From NCBI GenBank assembly GCA_037355855.1, contig CM074763.1, positions 4,588,001 through 4,652,000 of the forward strand: DNA of 64,000 nucleotides. Reading direction: 5' to 3'. Source of the DNA: Pseudo-nitzschia pungens. Taxonomy: Eukaryota > Bacillariophyta > Bacillariophyceae > Bacillariales > Bacillariaceae. Of the stretch, positions 1-10,581 are shown piece by piece (within the stretch, counting starts at the first letter, position 1; each line of letters begins with the position of its first letter). The notes below the pieces were generated by a model, which was not told where the DNA came from, made no database searches, and saw nothing but the letters and a program-made list of their open reading frames with translations. The translations under genes were made by a program, and so were the position numbers.

Positions 1-838
1 AAAACCCTTTGCAAACAAGAGCAAGAATGATGTTATTGCGTTCCTACAGCAGGAGGAGGAGGAGGAGGAGGAAGAGTCTGGTGGCGTCCCCCGCAACAAC
101 CACCATCGGCATTCATTCACCACCATAAACGGGTTCACGGGATGGATTTCGGCCACTTTTCGTCCCAAGAACTTCTTCTTCTTTTCAGCAAAACCACTTT
201 GTGCATGCTGTCTGTTGCGTGTAGCAGGCTTTTTGTGTTCATTCTCTTTTCTTGGGAGTGAAGTGAAGAAGTACTAGCTAGTCGTAATGTTTGATTGATG
301 TTGGGTGATACCACCATTGGTGGGTCCACCCAGCATGCTTGAAACAATGTGGTATGGGTCTAACGGTACGAGTAAGGTTATTACTGTACGAAGTACGAAG
401 ACGAAGAAGTAGTAAGGTCTTACTTCGTATTCATTATGATGTTGTATGGTACGTTTAGCTATGTACGATATCTACCTTGTGCGGTATTACGACGACAGTT
501 CCAACAAGAAGATCCAAATTCCAAATTCCAAATCCAAATTCCAAATCCAAAATCCAAATCCAAATCCACATCCAAACAATCAACCGTCAAAAGAATCATC
601 ATCGTCATGCATAATCATGTCGACGAGTAAAGTTACTCCCACCATTCCCACTCTCCACTCCTCACCCCCCATTCTCCGTGCAACATCCGCCGCCCAACGC
701 AATACTCCACTCCACTCCACTCCACTCCATTCCACTCGAGTCTAATCCAATCCAGCTACTACTACTGAATTAGCTACTACTACTACCACTACCACTACCA
801 CTAGCTACTACTATGAGACCATCGACATTCCAACCACC
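1..838. other. gene-free 5' flank
   Basis: No convincing gene is seen. The stretch holds a GGA/GAG microsatellite near 50-75, a run of CCAAAT-type repeats at about 510-575, TCCAC pentamer repeats at about 705-738 and an ACTACTACC run at about 765-812 just before the next gene. Open frames here are short and low in complexity. It probably contains the upstream region of the quinone oxidoreductase gene. Confidence 0.6.
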
Positions 839-1966
839 ATGACGGCCGTCGTCGTCCGCGAACTCGGCGGCCCCGACTCCCTCTCCCACGAAACCGACTA
901 CCCCGTCCCCAGCGACCTCCGAGAGGGACAGGTCCTGGTCCGCAACGAGTACGCGGGCCTCAACTTTATCGACACGTACTACCGGAGCGGCCTGTACAAG
1001 CAACCCGTCCCCTTTGTGGCGGGCCAGGAGGGAGCGGGCGTCGTCGTCAAGAAGCACGACTCGGTCCCCGAAACGGAGGTGGCCGTGGGAGACCGCGTCG
1101 TGTACTCGTCCATGGGCACCTATTGCGAGTACACGAGGGTGCTCGCTTCCAAGGTGATCAAGCTGGAACCGCAACGAGAACGAGAACGAGACGGCGACAA
1201 CAGCAACGACAACGACGAAATCCATCCACCGAGCGTATCGATCGAGGCCGCCCTGTGCGGCATGGTCCAGGGCCTGACGGCGCACTACCTGGTCACGGAC
1301 GCCGTTGCGGGGCTCGCCGAGCCCGGCGACTGGATGCTGATCTACGCGGTCGGCAGCGGGACCTGCCAGTGGGCCTGCCAGCTGGCCAAGCTGAGGGGAT
1401 ACAGGGTCATCGGCACCACCAGCTCGGGAAAGGTCACCGAGGCCGCGAGGGCCGCCTGCGAGCACCTGATCGTCCTCGATGTTGCCGCCGCCGAGGCGGC
1501 GCAAGGAGGAGGAGAACAACAACAACAACAACAACAACAAAACAAATCCCACGCCGACTACCACGGTTCGGTGGACATTCGAGAACGAGTCATGGAACTG
1601 ACGGGCGGAACCGGCGTCTCCGTGGTGGTCGACGGCGTCGGGAAGAGCACGGCGGAGATCTCCGTGGCGTGCCTGGCCAGGCGGGGCCTCTGGATCAGTT
1701 TCGGAAACGCCAGCGGGGCCGTCCCGCCCTTTAGCCTGCTGAAGCTGACCCCGAGGTCGGGGTACGTCACCCGTCCCAAGCTCGGGGACTACGTTGCCAC
1801 GAGGGAGGAGCTCCGGCGCCGGGCCTCGGAAGTCTTTGGGCACGTGGCCAGCGGGGAACTGGTGGTGGCGGTCGACAGGGTCTTTTCCCTTCGAGAGGCG
1901 AAGGAGGCCCACGAATACATGGAGGCCGGAAAGAGCAAGGGAAAAATTCTCTTCAAGATCGAGTGA
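839..1966 (+). CDS. quinone oxidoreductase (zeta-crystallin type MDR)
   Basis: A 375-residue, intron-free protein of the zinc-less medium-chain dehydrogenase/reductase family; QOR members reduce quinones with NADPH. The N-terminal GroES-like half has the family signatures NFIDTYYRSGLY (about residue 42) and GQEGAGVV (about 62). The Rossmann half starts near residue 165, followed by VIGTTSS. The nucleotide loop reads AVGSGTC, shorter than the usual AAGGVG, so cofactor binding may be altered. Two low-complexity insertions interrupt the fold: an R/D/N-rich one (about 111-126) and a poly-Q run coded by CAA repeats (about 226-233). The ATG at 839 is chosen because the ATG at 813 is out of frame. 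No targeting peptide is obvious, so it is probably cytosolic. The family call is firm; the substrate is not. Confidence 0.9.
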   Translation: MTAVVVRELGGPDSLSHETDYPVPSDLREGQVLVRNEYAGLNFIDTYYRSGLYKQPVPFVAGQEGAGVVVKKHDSVPETEVAVGDRVVYSSMGTYCEYTRVLASKVIKLEPQRERERDGDNSNDNDEIHPPSVSIEAALCGMVQGLTAHYLVTDAVAGLAEPGDWMLIYAVGSGTCQWACQLAKLRGYRVIGTTSSGKVTEAARAACEHLIVLDVAAAEAAQGGGEQQQQQQQQNKSHADYHGSVDIRERVMELTGGTGVSVVVDGVGKSTAEISVACLARRGLWISFGNASGAVPPFSLLKLTPRSGYVTRPKLGDYVATREELRRRASEVFGHVASGELVVAVDRVFSLREAKEAHEYMEAGKSKGKILFKIE

Positions 1967-2313
1967 GTGAGAAAGCAAGCGAAGTCCATAGTGCGTATTT
2001 TTTGGAATTGCAAGCAATAAAGTACTACTAGTATGATTGCATTACGATGAAACGGAATAGGCCAAGGAACCTCTTGTGCATGCATCCCACATGTCGAAAA
2101 AATGAATCATAGCATTGTTTTAATATAATATTAATAATAGTTACTGCAAAAATACCGTTCGGTGCAATCGACTCCAATCCAATCCAATCCACTCCTCTCC
2201 AATGCGCGTCCAATTGTTCCTCTCGATGATAGAGCAGCCCGACGCGAGATTCCGTCGTCCCAACAACAACAACAGCAGCAGCAGCAGCAGCAGCACCAAG
2301 AAGCGGGTCTCAC
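1967..2313. other. convergent 3' region with CAA/CAG repeat
   Basis: This is the short space between two convergent genes. It holds a CAACAACAACAG/CAG microsatellite at about 2260-2297, close to the stop codon of the minus-strand gene and so probably in its 3' UTR. An AATAAA-like sequence lies near 2017. No gene is seen. Confidence 0.6.
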
Positions 2314-3425
2314 TCACACGGTGAGCGACGTCGGTATCGATTCGTAGTCCTTTCGCTTTCGGTAGTTGGTCACGAGCGTGGCGCACATCAGGAAGAGCGC
2401 CCCGAACACAAAGACCCCCGCAACAATCTCGGGCCACTCCTCGGGTTGCGCCTTTTCCTTGGGCATTGCCAGGGGCTTGTTTCTGGTCTTCGTTTCGTTG
2501 CCGACCGTGTAGTTGAGCGAGTCGTCGTCGTAATCGTTCACCACCAGCGAGGCCACGTCGTCGGTCGTCGGGGTCGAGGCTGCTCGGTGGAGGTCAACGG
2601 AACGGAACGGAACGGAAACCACAAACACGGAAAGGGAACGAGTGGCGGAGAGTGCGATGCGACAAAGCAAGAAGCATCCGAAAGGCAATCGGTGAGCGGT
2701 GTGACCACAAAGAATGGAACGAAACTCACTTCTTTTTACGAATCTCACCTGTTGAACCGGAGTTCTTCGAGGACAACACGCTCGGAGCGGTGGTGCCGTC
2801 CTCGGTCGGGTTCACCGTCTTCGCGGCCCCCGCGGCTCCGGCGTCGGCGTGGGAACCCGTTGTCGCGGGGGTTGCGCTTGCGCTCGCGCTCGTCGTTTTC
2901 GACGCGGTCGCATCCGTTGCCGTCGTCGCTGCCGTCGTCGCTGCCGCCGTCGCTGCCGTTTTTGGTGGAGCCGGGCTGGGCGCGGCGGTTTCGGGTTTCA
3001 CGATCTTGATGCCCATGGCCTGCGGAGACTCCATCGTCAGCGATGATTCCTTCTTGGCGCTGTACGTGGCGGTTCGGCTGGCGATCGATCCCTTCTCGGT
3101 ATCGGTCTTGGAAGCGGCCGTCTCGGGGGCGGCCGCGGACGCCGTTGCGGACGACGCCGAGCCGGAGGCACCGCCGGAACCATCCGCACCCGATGCCGAG
3201 GAGCCCGCCTTGGCGTCGGCGAGGGACCGCCGCCGTGGAAGTGCTTCGCGGTCCGCGGCCTCCGCTTTCGAACCCAAATCGAAGACGGAAGAAAGACCTC
3301 CCCGCAGGGAAGGACGCCTCCTGCAGCGGCAGCGATAGCGACGGCGATCCCTCGACGCGGGACGCCGCGGACACCAGCAGGAGAGATAGTGGCGCAACGG
3401 AAACCAGGTAGTTTGCTACCTTCAT
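2314..3425 (-). CDS. predicted type I membrane protein, Ala/Ser/Thr-rich
   Basis: I do not recognise this gene. The start at 3425 gives MKVANYLVSV then a hydrophobic run ending SAASRVEG, a good signal peptide. A long Ala/Ser/Thr-rich stretch follows. The chain continues after an intron (2580-2748; donor GTGAGATT, acceptor GAGCAG) that joins G to CC in phase. Exon 2 (2314-2579) has an acidic segment, one membrane helix (EIVAGVFVFGALFLMCATLV) and a short basic tail NYRKRKDYESIPTSL. The design is secreted low-complexity ectodomain, one helix, short cytosolic tail. The signal-peptide frame and the Ala-rich frame differ by one base; dropping one base of the C4 run at 3300-3303 joins them, so an assembly indel is likely. 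Function unknown. Confidence 0.55.
2580..2748 (-). other. intron in the membrane-protein gene
   Basis: A 169-bp GT-AG intron read on the minus strand: donor ACAG|GTGAGATT at 2748 and acceptor GAGCAG|CC at 2580. The phase-1 junction codes Ala and links the Thr/Ser-rich region to ASTPTTDDV. Confidence 0.7.
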
Positions 3426-4420
3426 GATGGAGACAATTGTATAATATATATATAAACTATGTGATGACACGAATTGTCGTTTTGGGTTAAGTTTCGGTTT
3501 CGGTTTCGGTCGTTGCTTGCCTGGAAAGTTTTGTCTCTAGAAGGGACTGTCGTGGCTCAAAAGACTTATCATCTCAATACCACCATACTTGTAGTATCGT
3601 GGTGGAAATCCTTTGATACTCGTAACCTTACCGATATATCGTTTCGGTGTTTCGTGTTTGTTCACCCCGAAACTCGAATCATCATTGATTTTTGATTTCA
3701 CTCTAGGAAAAACGGAACGCAAACACGAGTAACAAAGATGATGTCACTTCTCCGTTAAGATCTAACGGAAAAAGCATCGGAGTCGAAAAAGATATTAATC
3801 CAATCAAACCATTGTGACGTCATCGTTTCTACAAACAAACAACAAACAACGTCTACTGGTACCGGTACGGAAAGCACGTAGGGATACGAAGGGGCGGTTT
3901 TTTGTTGAAAACAAGGATTTTTCAATTTACGATGATCATTATCTACACGGTGAGGTTTCCAGTACCGTAACCTTAACCTCACGTAACTTACTAATGAACA
4001 TTACCCCTCGCGTAAATACATCATATACGCGGTATGTACTATGAGTATGAGAGACGTGTGATTGGTTGGATGATTGGTCCGTCCATCCCCCGACCGTGTC
4101 TCGTCCTGGGCAACACATCAGGAAGTGAAACAAGAAAAAATGAGTTTTTGTTGGTGATGTTTTTCGTTCCAAAACCGAGTGCACCCCGCACCCTGCCGCC
4201 GCCGACGAAAGACGGAACGGCACATCACACATCATCACTACTGTATCATCATCTTTATCACCATCCCGAAGCAAACCATTGATACCGGTTCTTCCACAAA
4301 TTCTTCCGCAATATATAAAAAAAATACCAAATACTCACTCTCCGATTCGGAACCAGGAACAACGAAACCAAACGAAACCAGCTGCTCTGCCACCGCCGAT
4401 TGGAAAGGGAATCCAGAAGA
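3426..4420. other. divergent intergenic region
   Basis: About 1 kb between the divergent membrane-protein and methyltransferase genes, presumably holding both promoters. It contains CCGTAACCTTAACC (about 3964) and similar short sequences that recur between genes elsewhere in the window. No coding potential is seen. Confidence 0.55.
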
Positions 4421-6421
4421 ATGCAGCGACTCTTCTCGTCGTTTCCGAGAACCATGAAAGCCCGCCGGTGGGTTTTGGAGTTGCGTCGCCTTTCTGTTTG
4501 GTTCGCAACCGGTGATCTCCTTCCAAACCACGCGGCCGCAACGACACGCCCCACCCACGAACGGAATCCCCGCGCTCGGCGCCGCGAGACGGTATTCCGA
4601 GATTCCCTGCCGCGCACGCGTCGTACCTCACCACCTGCACCCCCGGACTGAGCCACGTCCTCCAAAAGGAGCTCGAGGAGCTCCGCGAGAGCCTGGACGA
4701 TCCATCGAGCATCGCGGACATTTTCCAGAGCGGCAACGCCGCCGTCACCTTTACGGCGACGCGGGAGGCCTCGCTGCACGCCCTCTGCTGGCTCCGATCG
4801 GCCCACCGGCTCCTCGAGCTGGTGGCCACTACCGACGGCTACTACGACGATGGCAGCGACAATGGCAATCGCGATCGCGATCGCAACCGCAACGACGATC
4901 TGCTGCTCTACGATCCGGCACGACCTCCACGACTTTGTCCGGGAGTGCGTCGACGCCCGGGAGCTCCTGGGGGACGGAAGCGGGGGACTCCTGACACTCT
5001 CCGTGAAAACCATTCTCAACAATCCCCGCCAGCTTCCGAAGGACCTCTCGCACTCGCACTACACGGCGCTGGGCATCAAGAACTCGCTCTGCGACGTGGT
5101 CCGCGAGATGCGGGGGGACCGCCCGAGCGTGGACGTGGACGATCCGGACGTGCCGCTGGTGGCCATTCTCCGGGGGATCGGCGAGGGGGGCGGCCGGTAC
5201 GGCAACCGAAATGGCAATGCAAATGCAAACCCGAACGCAAACTCAAACGACGGAGGAGCGGCGGCTCTCTCCCTCTACCGGAGCTTGCACCCACCGGGGA
5301 GTCTCCACAAGCGGGGGTACCGCTCGGGGGGACCCATCCACAAGGCGGCCATGAAGGAGTCCGTGGCGGCGGGTCTCCTGCTCGAAGCGGGATGGAACGA
5401 CAAGGTTCGGGCGATCACGACGGCCCACGACGACGACCGAAACAACACTCCCCCCGGTACGCTGACCCTGATCGATCCCATGGCCGGGAGCGGATCCTTT
5501 GTCCTGGAAGCCTGCATGATGGCCGCCGACATTGCCCCCGGCCTCATGCGCATCCGCTGCGGGGTCCCCCACCACTCGGCCCCCCCGGTGACCCGGTGGA
5601 AGTCGGGAAACGAGCAACAAATGGAGGGCGACGACGACGCAATGGCAAATACCGCCGCTTCCGCCTGGAAGGCCGTTCTGCTCGATGCGACGCAGCGGGC
5701 CCGGCAGGGAATCCGGCGCATGAAGACCGACGAGCGTCGCATCCGGATCCGGGCCAACGACATTCATCCCCGTGCCGTCGACATTGCGGAATCCTCGCTC
5801 GAGGCCGCGGGACTCGCGGGATTCGTGGAGCTGTCCAACGAGGACTGCTACGACCTGGAGGGAGCGGTCCGGGGCGGCGAGAGCGAGAGCGATAACGATA
5901 GCGACAACGACGCAAGTCCAAAGGACGAGTTTGTGGTGGCTACCAACCCCCCATGGTGAGTTGCGAAATATCCATCGCCGGCGAGAATACACTTAGCTGC
6001 TCTTTGGGCACTTTCTCGGCACCATTTGCTTGAGTTTCGCACCTCATTGTTTGTTGATATTGCTGTTGCTTCTCTGTCTTCTTGGTTTGGAACGTCCGTC
6101 TCGCCATGGGGGTGTTGTTGTTGTTGTTGTTGTTTGATTTCGTTATCGGCACCCTGCAGGGGCGTCCGATTGACCGAAGACATTGCCGAGAGCTGGGAGG
6201 GCCTGCGACACTTTGTCCGGGACAAGTGCCCCAGCGGGACGGAGGTGTACGTCCTGTCGGGGGACAAGACGGCGACCGCGGCTCTCAAGCTCAAACGAGA
6301 TCGCATGATCCCGCTCCAGACCGGCGATCGCCACCTCCGATGGATCCGGTACACGATCGGACAGAGAAAGAAAGGGGTCGCAGCAACAACAAAAGCACGG
6401 CGAGCACGAACGCGAAGATGA
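4421..6421 (+). CDS. THUMP-domain RNA (guanine-N2) methyltransferase, RlmL-like
   Basis: This is a UPF0020/RlmL-family enzyme; bacterial RlmL makes m2G in 23S rRNA. An Arg-rich N-terminus from ATG 4421 (MQRLFSSFPRTMKARRW) suggests organelle import. The THUMP-like region begins ASYLTTCTPGLSHVLQKELE (about 4615-4680). The methyltransferase has the SAM motif DPMAGSGSFVLEA (about 5475-5515) and the catalytic TNPPWG, split by an intron at 5956-6159 (donor GTGAGT, acceptor CTGCAG) that is in phase and yields TNPPW|GVRLTED. The C-terminal part EVYVLSGDK...ALKLKRDR matches the family end. The frame changes near 4600 and near 4915; the second is fixed by dropping one base of the CC near 4916. D/N-rich insertions interrupt the domain near 4845-4905, 5205-5250 and 5880-5915. 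The family call is solid; rRNA target and compartment are inferred. Confidence 0.8.
5956..6159 (+). other. intron inside the NPPW-G catalytic motif
   Basis: A 204-bp intron with donor CATG|GTGAGT and acceptor CCCTGCAG|GGGC. It splits the TGG codon of the catalytic motif IV and contains a GTT microsatellite at about 6114-6135. Confidence 0.85.
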
Positions 6422-7025
6422 CTGGGGCAACAACCACGGGAACTCCGGGCACACGAAAAAGGGAGCGGCAGCCCGAAGCGCTCCCACCCCTAGAGTTGCT
6501 GCCGCCGAAGAAGAAGAAGACAGCTGGGTGTAATTCCATGGAATGCCATCAAAGAATGCGCGAGTATCTCTCGGCTCGGCTTTCCGCGACAGATTCTTTG
6601 GTAAACGCTGAACGCGAGAAATATGGCTCTCGGCGACCCGCACAACGAGATGCATCGAACGGCAATGAAGGGAATCAATTCAAACCATCTCGACTCGAAA
6701 CGCATTGAGAAAACGAAAACGAAAAAAAGGGTGTCCCAACCAAATGCCACTGCGAAACACGATGCGGGAAGATTCCGTCCTTGAGGTTGAGGAATCCGTT
6801 CTTGGCGAGTGTCAGTTGCACCTGAAATGGATTTGAATGCAACTGCCATCTTTGATAACGCTTGCGATTCCGTGTGCTGACGGACCGTACGCTTTCACAC
6901 CAAACGATATTGATCCAGGACCGTAATTTGAAAGTTTGGACGTGCAAAATTTTTCGTTGTAGATCCCAAAGGCGAGCAAGTAGTTAGTAGTATTCGTTGC
7001 GTTAGGGTAGTTTTCCTCGTTTGGC
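6422..7025. other. convergent intergenic region
   Basis: 600 bp between convergent stop codons. No gene, RNA or repeat stands out; it presumably carries the two 3' UTRs. Confidence 0.5.
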
Positions 7026-9653
7026 TCATCGCCTGGAACGGAACCAGGACAGAGCGTCGGATATCGCCTTGAGTGCCCCGTCCTCGGTTTTCATCGGTCC
7101 CGTTGTCGCGGCCCCGTCCAGGTTGAGGAACCGTTGCATCCACCGGGACACCTGGTCCCCGGCCGTGAGCTGGCCGTTGATTCGCGTTTCGACCAGTCGA
7201 TGCTCGACGATCGACCCCGTGTCGGGATCTAATCGATAGTCCGATGTCAGCTCGACCTTGAGGGGCAGACCGGAAGCCGGGCCCACCGAATCCGGTGACG
7301 GAATGATCCCCGCTCCGGGGGGAGGTATCCGAAACAGAAATGTCAGCGTGACGCGGATGGTTCCGGTCGGCACCAGCAGCTCGATGCGAGGCGGCACCGA
7401 AGTGTCCTCTATCAGCAACCGTTTTTGCCGAATGGACTCCCGTATTCCGAAAAGCACCGAGCCGACTGATCGTTTGTAAAGCGGCAATCCACGAATGATG
7501 GGCTCCCCGAGGTAGCCTTTTAATTCAACGTTCTCGGACATGTGCTCGATTACCGGGGGAGATCCGGTGGTTGTCGATGTCGCATCGAACAAGGAAAGCC
7601 CCTGCTTGTAGAGATCGATCATGGTATAGTACGAAGCGGCGGCTGCAGATTCCGAAAGCTTTCGTTTCGACGCATCCGAAGAACTCTTCCTACCGGATGA
7701 TTTCTGTTCTCTCAAAATCGGAGACAGACCGGGTTGATTCATCAAGAGTTCGGTCAGAAAGTCGCGTGGTATGCTCGCTCCGGAAGACGCCCCATCAACT
7801 TGCAACGCAGTAGCCAGGTTTTCCACCAACCATCGTCCATCCAACTGTATTTCGTTTCCGTTGGGGCCCTTGGCGATCAGTTTTCCCTGCCGAATTTCCC
7901 GGATGACGGGAACGTTCTTCAATGGCGAGGAGGTATCCAAGACGTAAACATCTCGACCTTGAATCTTCCACGACGGAAAACTCTTTGTTTTGACTTCGTA
8001 GCCCACAGCTACCGTTCGATTCTTCCAATCCGTCACCCGGCAGTGGTTCATTTCCCACGAAATTCCCGTTCCCCTGCGAGTCAGCGCCATGCTCTGGAAA
8101 AAGTTTGCCAAGGATTCTCTCCCCGCAATCAACACCGAATCATCTTCTTCCATCTTCAAGGAAACGTCCTCGGCAAAAAGACCGGAATCAACAATGTTCA
8201 GATCGGAGAGCTGGGGAATAATCTTTTCGGAGAACCGCAGTAGGCAGGAGCTCGACGCGACGTATTCGTCCCAGTCCTCGGTACCGGGACAAGGGATGGA
8301 TGTCGTCGGATTCGTCGGGTCATCGATGGTCTCGCGGATTGCATCGTTGACGGATTCGTCGTCGTCCATCCAAACGTCGTCTGTGTTTAGCGGCAGGTCG
8401 CTGATCGATTGTACTTGATACACAGGAACGGCGGAAGCGGGATCCGAAGACGACGACCGCGAGCCAGGGATCATCGAGTCGTCCGACGACAATCTCGCCG
8501 ATACCGCCGTGGCTGCCTGTCCCAAGAACTCGTCGCGCAACGTGTTGAATATATTGGGTCCCGACCGATTGTTGCCGTTGTTGCTGCCATTGCCATCTTG
8601 TTGTGTCGTCCGAACAATGTTCTGAAGGAGTGGATTTTGTTGCAGATTCGTGACGGTCGATTGTATGCTCTTCAGGGCTTGTCCGATGGCGGGACCGTTT
8701 AGCGTCCGACCGTTGAACGTCGCCTTGCGAACTACAAAACGTTCTACTTTTCCCATGTCGGTTTCTGTCTTGCCGCTCGCACCGAGGTAGCAGTCCGTGA
8801 TGCCCTCGAAGTTGTTGAACCGTTTGTCGGCTGTCGTGGTGGGCGAAGCACCAAACGTTGGTGTCTTGGCCCTCCACGGAATTCGAATGACTCTGCAAGC
8901 CTTGTCGACAATCAACTGGCATTCGATCGTTACTTTGGTGTCTGTTGTTCCCGTAACGAGGATGGCTTGCTGCGCTACAGCAGTAGTCAGCACAAGAACA
9001 TCGCTCAATGCAATCAACTCTTCCCGGCTGTTCAAAATGACAATGTTGTTGTCATTTCTGGCAATGGCACCCATCTCTCCGAAATAGTCAGTGTCGTCGC
9101 CGTCGCCTTCGCCGTTGCCCTTGCCGTCCTCGTTGTCACCGATCACAGCATTGCTCTCGTCATCGACCAGCACACTGAAACAAAAACCGTCCCGAGAATA
9201 GACTTTTTCCGCCGTGGCGGCCGTGAGTGGTTTGGTCAGGATCGTTGGCAGTTGCAATCGAAGGGCCCGAATGGTCTCGTCGACGGCGACCAGGCGATTC
9301 AATTCGTCGTCCGACAACAAGCCTTCGATTCGCATTCCCGTCTCGACCCCACTCGCACCGTCTTGAACTCGATCCAGAGAGGACCGAGGCGCCCAACGAG
9401 ATAATCTCGCACCGACTCGGGGTGAGTTGGAGCATTGGCATTGTCGCTGTTTCCGGAGGATCGAATTCGGGGCTACAAAGGCTCGAACGGATTGATCCGT
9501 CGTCGCGATAACTGCCAAGCAAGACATCAGGAATAAGATTGGCAGTTCCCAAGGGATTATTTGGAAAACCGGTCCCACCCATGGGCCGGTTCTCATCTCT
9601 GCTCTCGAGATCCTTGGTCGTGTTTCCGTGCGAAGTCTCATTGTATTCCGCAT
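7026..9653 (-). CDS. unknown plastid-type protein, 875 aa
   Basis: I do not recognise the family. The first true ATG is at 9653. A hydrophobic segment LPILFLMSCLAVIA (residues about 37-50) is followed by RAFVAP (57-62), the F-containing signature of diatom bipartite plastid presequences. The mature part is soluble. Region about 340-440 contains Gln/Asn-rich spacers. About 465-600 (LRFSEKIIPQL...GTGISWEMNHCRV...VGYEVKTKSFPSWKIQGRDVYVL) resembles an NTF2/SnoaL-like cone fold, as does the C-terminus (RVTLTFLFRIPPP...VEHRLVETRINGQL), but this is by eye only. The frame is uninterrupted without introns, unlike its neighbours. It is transcribed towards the 3' end of the methyltransferase gene. Stromal location is inferred; function unknown. 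Confidence 0.7.
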   Translation of the reverse strand: MRNTMRLRTETRPRISRAEMRTGPWVGPVFQIIPWELPILFLMSCLAVIATTDQSVRAFVAPNSILRKQRQCQCSNSPRVGARLSRWAPRSSLDRVQDGASGVETGMRIEGLLSDDELNRLVAVDETIRALRLQLPTILTKPLTAATAEKVYSRDGFCFSVLVDDESNAVIGDNEDGKGNGEGDGDDTDYFGEMGAIARNDNNIVILNSREELIALSDVLVLTTAVAQQAILVTGTTDTKVTIECQLIVDKACRVIRIPWRAKTPTFGASPTTTADKRFNNFEGITDCYLGASGKTETDMGKVERFVVRKATFNGRTLNGPAIGQALKSIQSTVTNLQQNPLLQNIVRTTQQDGNGSNNGNNRSGPNIFNTLRDEFLGQAATAVSARLSSDDSMIPGSRSSSSDPASAVPVYQVQSISDLPLNTDDVWMDDDESVNDAIRETIDDPTNPTTSIPCPGTEDWDEYVASSSCLLRFSEKIIPQLSDLNIVDSGLFAEDVSLKMEEDDSVLIAGRESLANFFQSMALTRRGTGISWEMNHCRVTDWKNRTVAVGYEVKTKSFPSWKIQGRDVYVLDTSSPLKNVPVIREIRQGKLIAKGPNGNEIQLDGRWLVENLATALQVDGASSGASIPRDFLTELLMNQPGLSPILREQKSSGRKSSSDASKRKLSESAAAASYYTMIDLYKQGLSLFDATSTTTGSPPVIEHMSENVELKGYLGEPIIRGLPLYKRSVGSVLFGIRESIRQKRLLIEDTSVPPRIELLVPTGTIRVTLTFLFRIPPPGAGIIPSPDSVGPASGLPLKVELTSDYRLDPDTGSIVEHRLVETRINGQLTAGDQVSRWMQRFLNLDGAATTGPMKTEDGALKAISDALSWFRSRR

Positions 9654-10581
9654 AATGGGCTCCTCGATGCACGATTTCTTCTGGATCCGAGACACTCTAG
9701 AAGATTGCGTAGCTTCTCTGACTCAAAACACGATCGAGATTGAAGGTATTCGTAATCAGTGTGCGTTTGTTGTCGTTGTCGAAACAAAAGATTCAAGCGA
9801 GCTTGGAATTGTTCTCAATTTTTAAAAATAATGATAATCCTTCTACTTGTACCACACGTATGTTCTTCGTGATGAATCATGATTCATGAGATGTGATTCT
9901 TCCATGATTGAGCTGATGGATAATGGAGATGATGGAGAGAGAATGAGGCTTCTCTACAAAACAAAACAATAAAATTACAATTTTAAAAATAAAAAAATGA
10001 TGCATCCAAAGATTCCCAACGGACCTACGGCGGGTACACGTACGTGTAATACAAACCCAAATAAAGTTCATGCCGCTGTTACTACTATTTGCTACTACTA
10101 GCTACTAGTACTAGTACTAGTATCTGCACCACCATTCAACTTCCATGATCCTGCCTAATTTGCACTTTGCTACATGAGGAATGCTTGGGTTGATGCAAGT
10201 GATGTTCTGGGAAAGTGTCCTTCTTGTGCTGTTTTGAAATTGCCTCGTTCTGGCAAACGTTTCCTTCAAAAATGGATAAGTTTTCTTCATGACTTTGGAT
10301 GGAGGAGGAATTCCAGCGCTCTTTTGAAGTTCATTCTTCCATTATTCGATTATCCGTGAACTCTATTATCGTTCGCAAGGAAAATTTCGACGCAAAAGGA
10401 CGGTGCGTGTTGTCTTGTAGTAATCGAGCACGACCTGGCAAATACGAAAGTGAATCGCACCGCTCAGAGCCACCAGCATCGCACCCATTTCTTTTTTCGC
10501 ATGCAATACCTACAATGCAATACCTACACTGCAATACAATACAAAACGCGATGGTGCCGAATTCCTTGGTATTGTTTTGTT
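9654..10581. other. intergenic region between two minus-strand genes
   Basis: No gene is seen. It holds the probable promoter of the plastid-type protein gene, A/T-rich stretches near 9820-9990 and an ACTAGT repeat near 10090-10120. Confidence 0.5.

Noticed and set aside
770..2017. A 415-codon open frame antisense to the quinone oxidoreductase
   Set aside because: GC-rich coding DNA leaves antisense frames open; its sequence shows no domain and the plus strand is a clear enzyme.
2131..2437. Poly-Q and poly-Cys short proteins
   Set aside because: Shadows of the CAG microsatellite in the 3' region of the membrane-protein gene.
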